Origin: Piromyces finnis
Lineage: Eukaryota > Neocallimastigomycota > Neocallimastigomycetes > Neocallimastigales > Neocallimastigaceae
DNA: 64,000 nucleotides
Direction: 5' to 3'
Assembly (NCBI GenBank): GCA_002104945.1
Contig: MCFH01000006.1
Coordinates: 909,001 to 973,000, forward strand
Shown piece by piece: positions 61,419 through 64,000 of this stretch. The first letter of the stretch is position 1, and every line of letters begins with the position of its first letter. Both the position numbers and the translations under genes were made by a program. The notes under the pieces were generated by a model. That model was not told where the DNA came from. It saw only the letters and a list, made by a program, of their open reading frames with translations, and made no database searches.

Positions 61419-64000
61419 ATGAAATATTGTAAATCACTAATAAATTTATTCACAATACTATTTTTTATTACTTGGGTAAAAGCCCAAGATAATAAAACTG
61501 AAGCTAAACCTGAAATAACTTTAACTCCTGGACCAATTATTGGTGAATACAAAGAAAAAGATTTAGATGATTCATATGATTCTGGTATCAGTATTCAATG
61601 TACTGGTACTACTTGTACCTCAACAAGTGATATTGTTATTTTAAATGAAGGAAATGTTACTATTTCAACCGCTGGTACCTACGTACTTGAAGGTGAATTA
61701 GTTGGTCAAGTTTATATTTCTGCTTCTAAAGATGATAATGTTCATCTTATTTTAAATAATATTGCCATTACTAGTGAATATGGTCCAGCAATTTATGAAG
61801 TTAAATGTAATAAATTAATCATTACAAGTGTTGGTGAAAATTCTCTTACAGATTCAACAAATTATCCAGTTATTGAAGATGATGATGATGATGACGCCGA
61901 CGAAGATGAAGATGAAAATGATAATATAAGTGGAAATACTCAAGCTGATGACGCTAAAAAGAAATCACCAAATGCCTGTCTTTTTGCAAAGAGTGATCTT
62001 TCTTTTAATGGTAAAGGAAGTCTTATTATTACTGGTAATTATTATGAAGGTATTAGATGTAAAAAGGATTTAAAATTCGTTTCAGGTATTATTAATGTAA
62101 AGGCTGTTGAAAAGGGTATTAAAGCTAAAAACTCAATTAGTATTAAAGAAGCTACAATTAATGTTGATGCTGTTAATACAGGTATTAAAGTCACAAAAGA
62201 TACTGATCCAGAAAAGGGATTTATTGTTATTGATGGAGGTAAGGTAACTGTAAAAGCAGGAAACGATGGTATTCATGCAGAAACTCATCTAACTATTAAT
62301 GACGGTTTTGTTGATGTTACTGAAAGTTTAGAAGGTCTTGAAGGTCAAATGATTGACATTGTTGGAGGTGAAATCCATATTAATGCTAGTGATGATGGTA
62401 TTAATGCATCTAAAATTGGTTCTCAAAATGATCAATTTGGTCCGCCAGGTGGTTTTGGTGGTCCAGGTGGTCCAGGCGGTTTTGGTAGTAATCAACCAGG
62501 TCAAGGTAATAATCAACCAGGTCAAAATGCAATTATTTCAACTGAAATTACATCTGAAATTGTTACTTCCATTATTACTAGTGAAGAAACTACTGAATCA
62601 ACTGATTCAGATGATGATGAAGAAATAACAGATATTAGTGACATTGGTATCGTTGAAGATGAGAATGAGGATGAAGATGTTATAGTAACTTCTTCCACTA
62701 AAGTTCCTCCAATTCTAACTACTAAAAATCTTCCAATTGAAATTGCTTCTACTAAAGAAGTTCCAGCACTTTCAACTAAGGTTGCACCATCAAAGAGTAT
62801 TTTAGAAATTACTTCAGCTAAAGTTATTTCAACAGCTAAAGCTGTTCCAACAAAATCTATTACAGCAAAGAATGTTCAATCTAATAATAGTGTTGGTATC
62901 AACTGGGGTTTTAACAATAAAAAAACTACTACAAAAGTTGTCACTACAAACAAAAAAACAAATAATTTGGGAAATGTTTTTGGAAATAATTCAAAGAAAG
63001 TTACAATTACTAAAACAAAGGTCATAACTAATTTACCAACTAACAAACCAGGTAACAACAACGGCTTTGGTAACAATAATTTCGGCAATAAGAACAATGG
63101 CTTTGGTAATAATAATTTCGGCAATAAGAATAATGGCTTTGGTAACAATAATTTCGGCAATAAGAACAATGGCTTTGGTAACAATAATCTCGGAAATAAT
63201 AATAATGGCTTTGGTAACAATAATTTCGGTAATAATAATGGCTTTGGTAACAATAATTTTGGTAATAATAACAATGGCTTTGGTAACAATAATTTCGGCA
63301 ATAAAAATAATGGCTTTGGTAATAATAATTTCGGAAATAATAATGTATTTGGTCAAAATAATAAATTTACAACTAAAGCAGTTAAAACTATTGCTAGTGT
63401 TACTACTACCAAATCTGCAAAATCTTTACAAAATCGCTTCAATAAGAGAGCAACTGATAAAGAAACACAAGTCTACATTAAGATTACTGGAGGAAAGGTT
63501 TATGTTAAAGTTAATGGTAATGATGTAGATGGTATTGATTCTAATGGATCTCTTTACATTGGTGGTAACGCTGAAGTTTACGTTAGTAATGGTTCTGGTG
63601 ATATTTATGGATTCATGGCCGCTTTAGATGCAGATGGTTCAAATGTCATTGATAAAGGTGCTACAGTTATTGCAACAGGTTCAAGTATGGGTGGATTTGG
63701 AGGACCAGGTGGAGGTTCAGGTGGTAGACCAGGTGGTAGACCAGGAAATGACGGTAACCAAAATGGTAATCCATTCGGAGGAATGGGAGGACCACCAGGA
63801 GGATTCAATCAAACTAATTCCTCATTCGAAGGAATGGGAGGATCACCAGGAGGATTCAATCAAACTAATTCCTCATTCGGAGGAATGGGAGGACCACCAG
63901 AAGGATTTAATCAAAATGATAATCCATTCGGAGGAATGGGAGGACCACCAGGAGGATTCAATCAAACTAATTCCTCATTCGGAGGAATGGGAGGACCACC
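61419..64000 (+). CDS. secreted Cthe_2159/DUF4353 carbohydrate-binding protein (3' end beyond window)
   Basis: A single frame opens at 61419 and continues past the right edge (at least 860 aa). It begins with a signal peptide (MKYCKSLINLFTILFFITWV, cleavage probably near KAQ). From about residue 50 it has the parallel beta-helix repeats of the Cthe_2159 family: VILNEGNVTISTAGTYVLEG, VHLILNNIAITSEYGPAIY, ACLFAKSDLSFNGKGSLIIT, EKGIKAKNSISI, GNDGIHAETHLTIN, and SDDGINAS near residue 328. A Gly/Pro, Thr/Lys and Asn/Phe/Gly-rich insertion spans roughly 340-680. The domain then resumes (YIKITGGKVYVKVNGNDVDG, IDSNGSLYIGGNAEVYV, AALDADGSNVI, ATVIATGSSMGG). A C-terminal repeat region follows. Family members bind pectic or cellulosic polysaccharides; a cell-wall-binding role outside the cell is expected. 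Confidence 0.9.
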   Translation, partial: MKYCKSLINLFTILFFITWVKAQDNKTEAKPEITLTPGPIIGEYKEKDLDDSYDSGISIQCTGTTCTSTSDIVILNEGNVTISTAGTYVLEGELVGQVYISASKDDNVHLILNNIAITSEYGPAIYEVKCNKLIITSVGENSLTDSTNYPVIEDDDDDDADEDEDENDNISGNTQADDAKKKSPNACLFAKSDLSFNGKGSLIITGNYYEGIRCKKDLKFVSGIINVKAVEKGIKAKNSISIKEATINVDAVNTGIKVTKDTDPEKGFIVIDGGKVTVKAGNDGIHAETHLTINDGFVDVTESLEGLEGQMIDIVGGEIHINASDDGINASKIGSQNDQFGPPGGFGGPGGPGGFGSNQPGQGNNQPGQNAIISTEITSEIVTSIITSEETTESTDSDDDEEITDISDIGIVEDENEDEDVIVTSSTKVPPILTTKNLPIEIASTKEVPALSTKVAPSKSILEITSAKVISTAKAVPTKSITAKNVQSNNSVGINWGFNNKKTTTKVVTTNKKTNNLGNVFGNNSKKVTITKTKVITNLPTNKPGNNNGFGNNNFGNKNNGFGNNNFGNKNNGFGNNNFGNKNNGFGNNNLGNNNNGFGNNNFGNNNGFGNNNFGNNNNGFGNNNFGNKNNGFGNNNFGNNNVFGQNNKFTTKAVKTIASVTTTKSAKSLQNRFNKRATDKETQVYIKITGGKVYVKVNGNDVDGIDSNGSLYIGGNAEVYVSNGSGDIYGFMAALDADGSNVIDKGATVIATGSSMGGFGGPGGGSGGRPGGRPGNDGNQNGNPFGGMGGPPGGFNQTNSSFEGMGGSPGGFNQTNSSFGGMGGPPEGFNQNDNPFGGMGGPPGGFNQTNSSFGGMGGP
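63063..63344 (+). repeat. in-frame GFGNNNFGNKNN repeat (about 36 bp unit, about 8 copies)
   Basis: Tandem units of roughly 36 bp (some shortened) encode GFGNNNFGNKNN and close variants inside the carbohydrate-binding protein. Neighbouring units are nearly identical at DNA level. The antisense frames here also stay open, which is a by-product of the repeat. Confidence 0.9.
63772..64000 (+). repeat. 51-bp repeat encoding FGGMGGPPGGFNQTNSS
   Basis: Units of 17 residues (51 bp), at least four within the window, form the Gly/Pro-rich C-terminal region of the carbohydrate-binding protein. Small variants include FEGMGGSP and PPEGFNQNDNP. The array continues off the right edge. Confidence 0.9.

Noticed and set aside
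62328-63528. Several open frames antisense or out of frame to the carbohydrate-binding gene
   Set aside because: Produced by its internal repeats; the sense frame with signal peptide and family motifs is clearly the real one.

Overview
The window is eukaryotic nuclear DNA with extremely AT-rich, homopolymer- and microsatellite-laden intergenic sequence. Its genes are split by short (about 75-165 nt) GT-AG introns. Three things together point to an anaerobic gut fungus (Neocallimastigomycota, such as Neocallimastix, Piromyces or Anaeromyces): the base composition, flagellar genes in an otherwise fungal gene set (Rmd5/Gid2, DUF229, DHHC), and a secreted Cthe_2159-type (DUF4353) carbohydrate-binding protein. 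This is inference; no rRNA or other marker gene lies in the window.

Layout. 1-12.2 kb: four tandem minus-strand genes for secreted isoprenylcysteine-methylesterase-like alpha/beta hydrolases. All have the same two-exon structure, and the first is cut by the window edge. They are separated by long AT-rich spacers with a large ATT tract and traces of decayed coding sequence (9-11 kb). 13.9-16.2 kb: a membrane DUF229 sulfatase-like protein. 18.3-19.7 kb: Rmd5/Gid2, the RING subunit of the GID/CTLH ubiquitin ligase. 20.3-22.2 kb: a D-2-hydroxyglutarate dehydrogenase-type flavoenzyme without an obvious organelle presequence. 22.5-32.1 kb: a group with a flagellar flavour: ARL3 (six exons) head-to-head with AK7 (13 exons), an unrecognised 244-aa gene, and a Tubby protein whose N-terminus matches the Sld2/RecQL4 N-terminal motif. 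32.5-36.8 kb: a DHHC palmitoyltransferase with an unresolved frame break, convergent with a lysine-rich coiled-coil gene. 38.8-40.8 kb: a single-span membrane protein with a long Q/S/P-rich tail. 44.5-47.9 kb: a large tail-anchored protein with PEX26-like architecture. 48.6-51.1 kb: ANKRD13-like. 54.9-56.2 kb: an orphan 7TM receptor-like protein. 57.1-59.1 kb: two broken genes (an AAA-ATPase-like/PD-(D/E)XK family member and a type I membrane protein). 61.4-64.0 kb: the carbohydrate-binding beta-helix protein, its domain interrupted by long repeats and running off the right edge.

Two functional themes stand out. One is secreted plant-polymer or small-ester processing at both ends. The other is a zoospore flagellum group in the middle: ARL3 and Tubby in ciliary trafficking, AK7 in axonemal energy supply. 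Exon joins for most genes were worked out by hand from splice signals, frame phase and family similarity. Unless stated otherwise, the phases are consistent across every junction. No tRNA, rRNA, CRISPR array or autonomous transposon was recognised.
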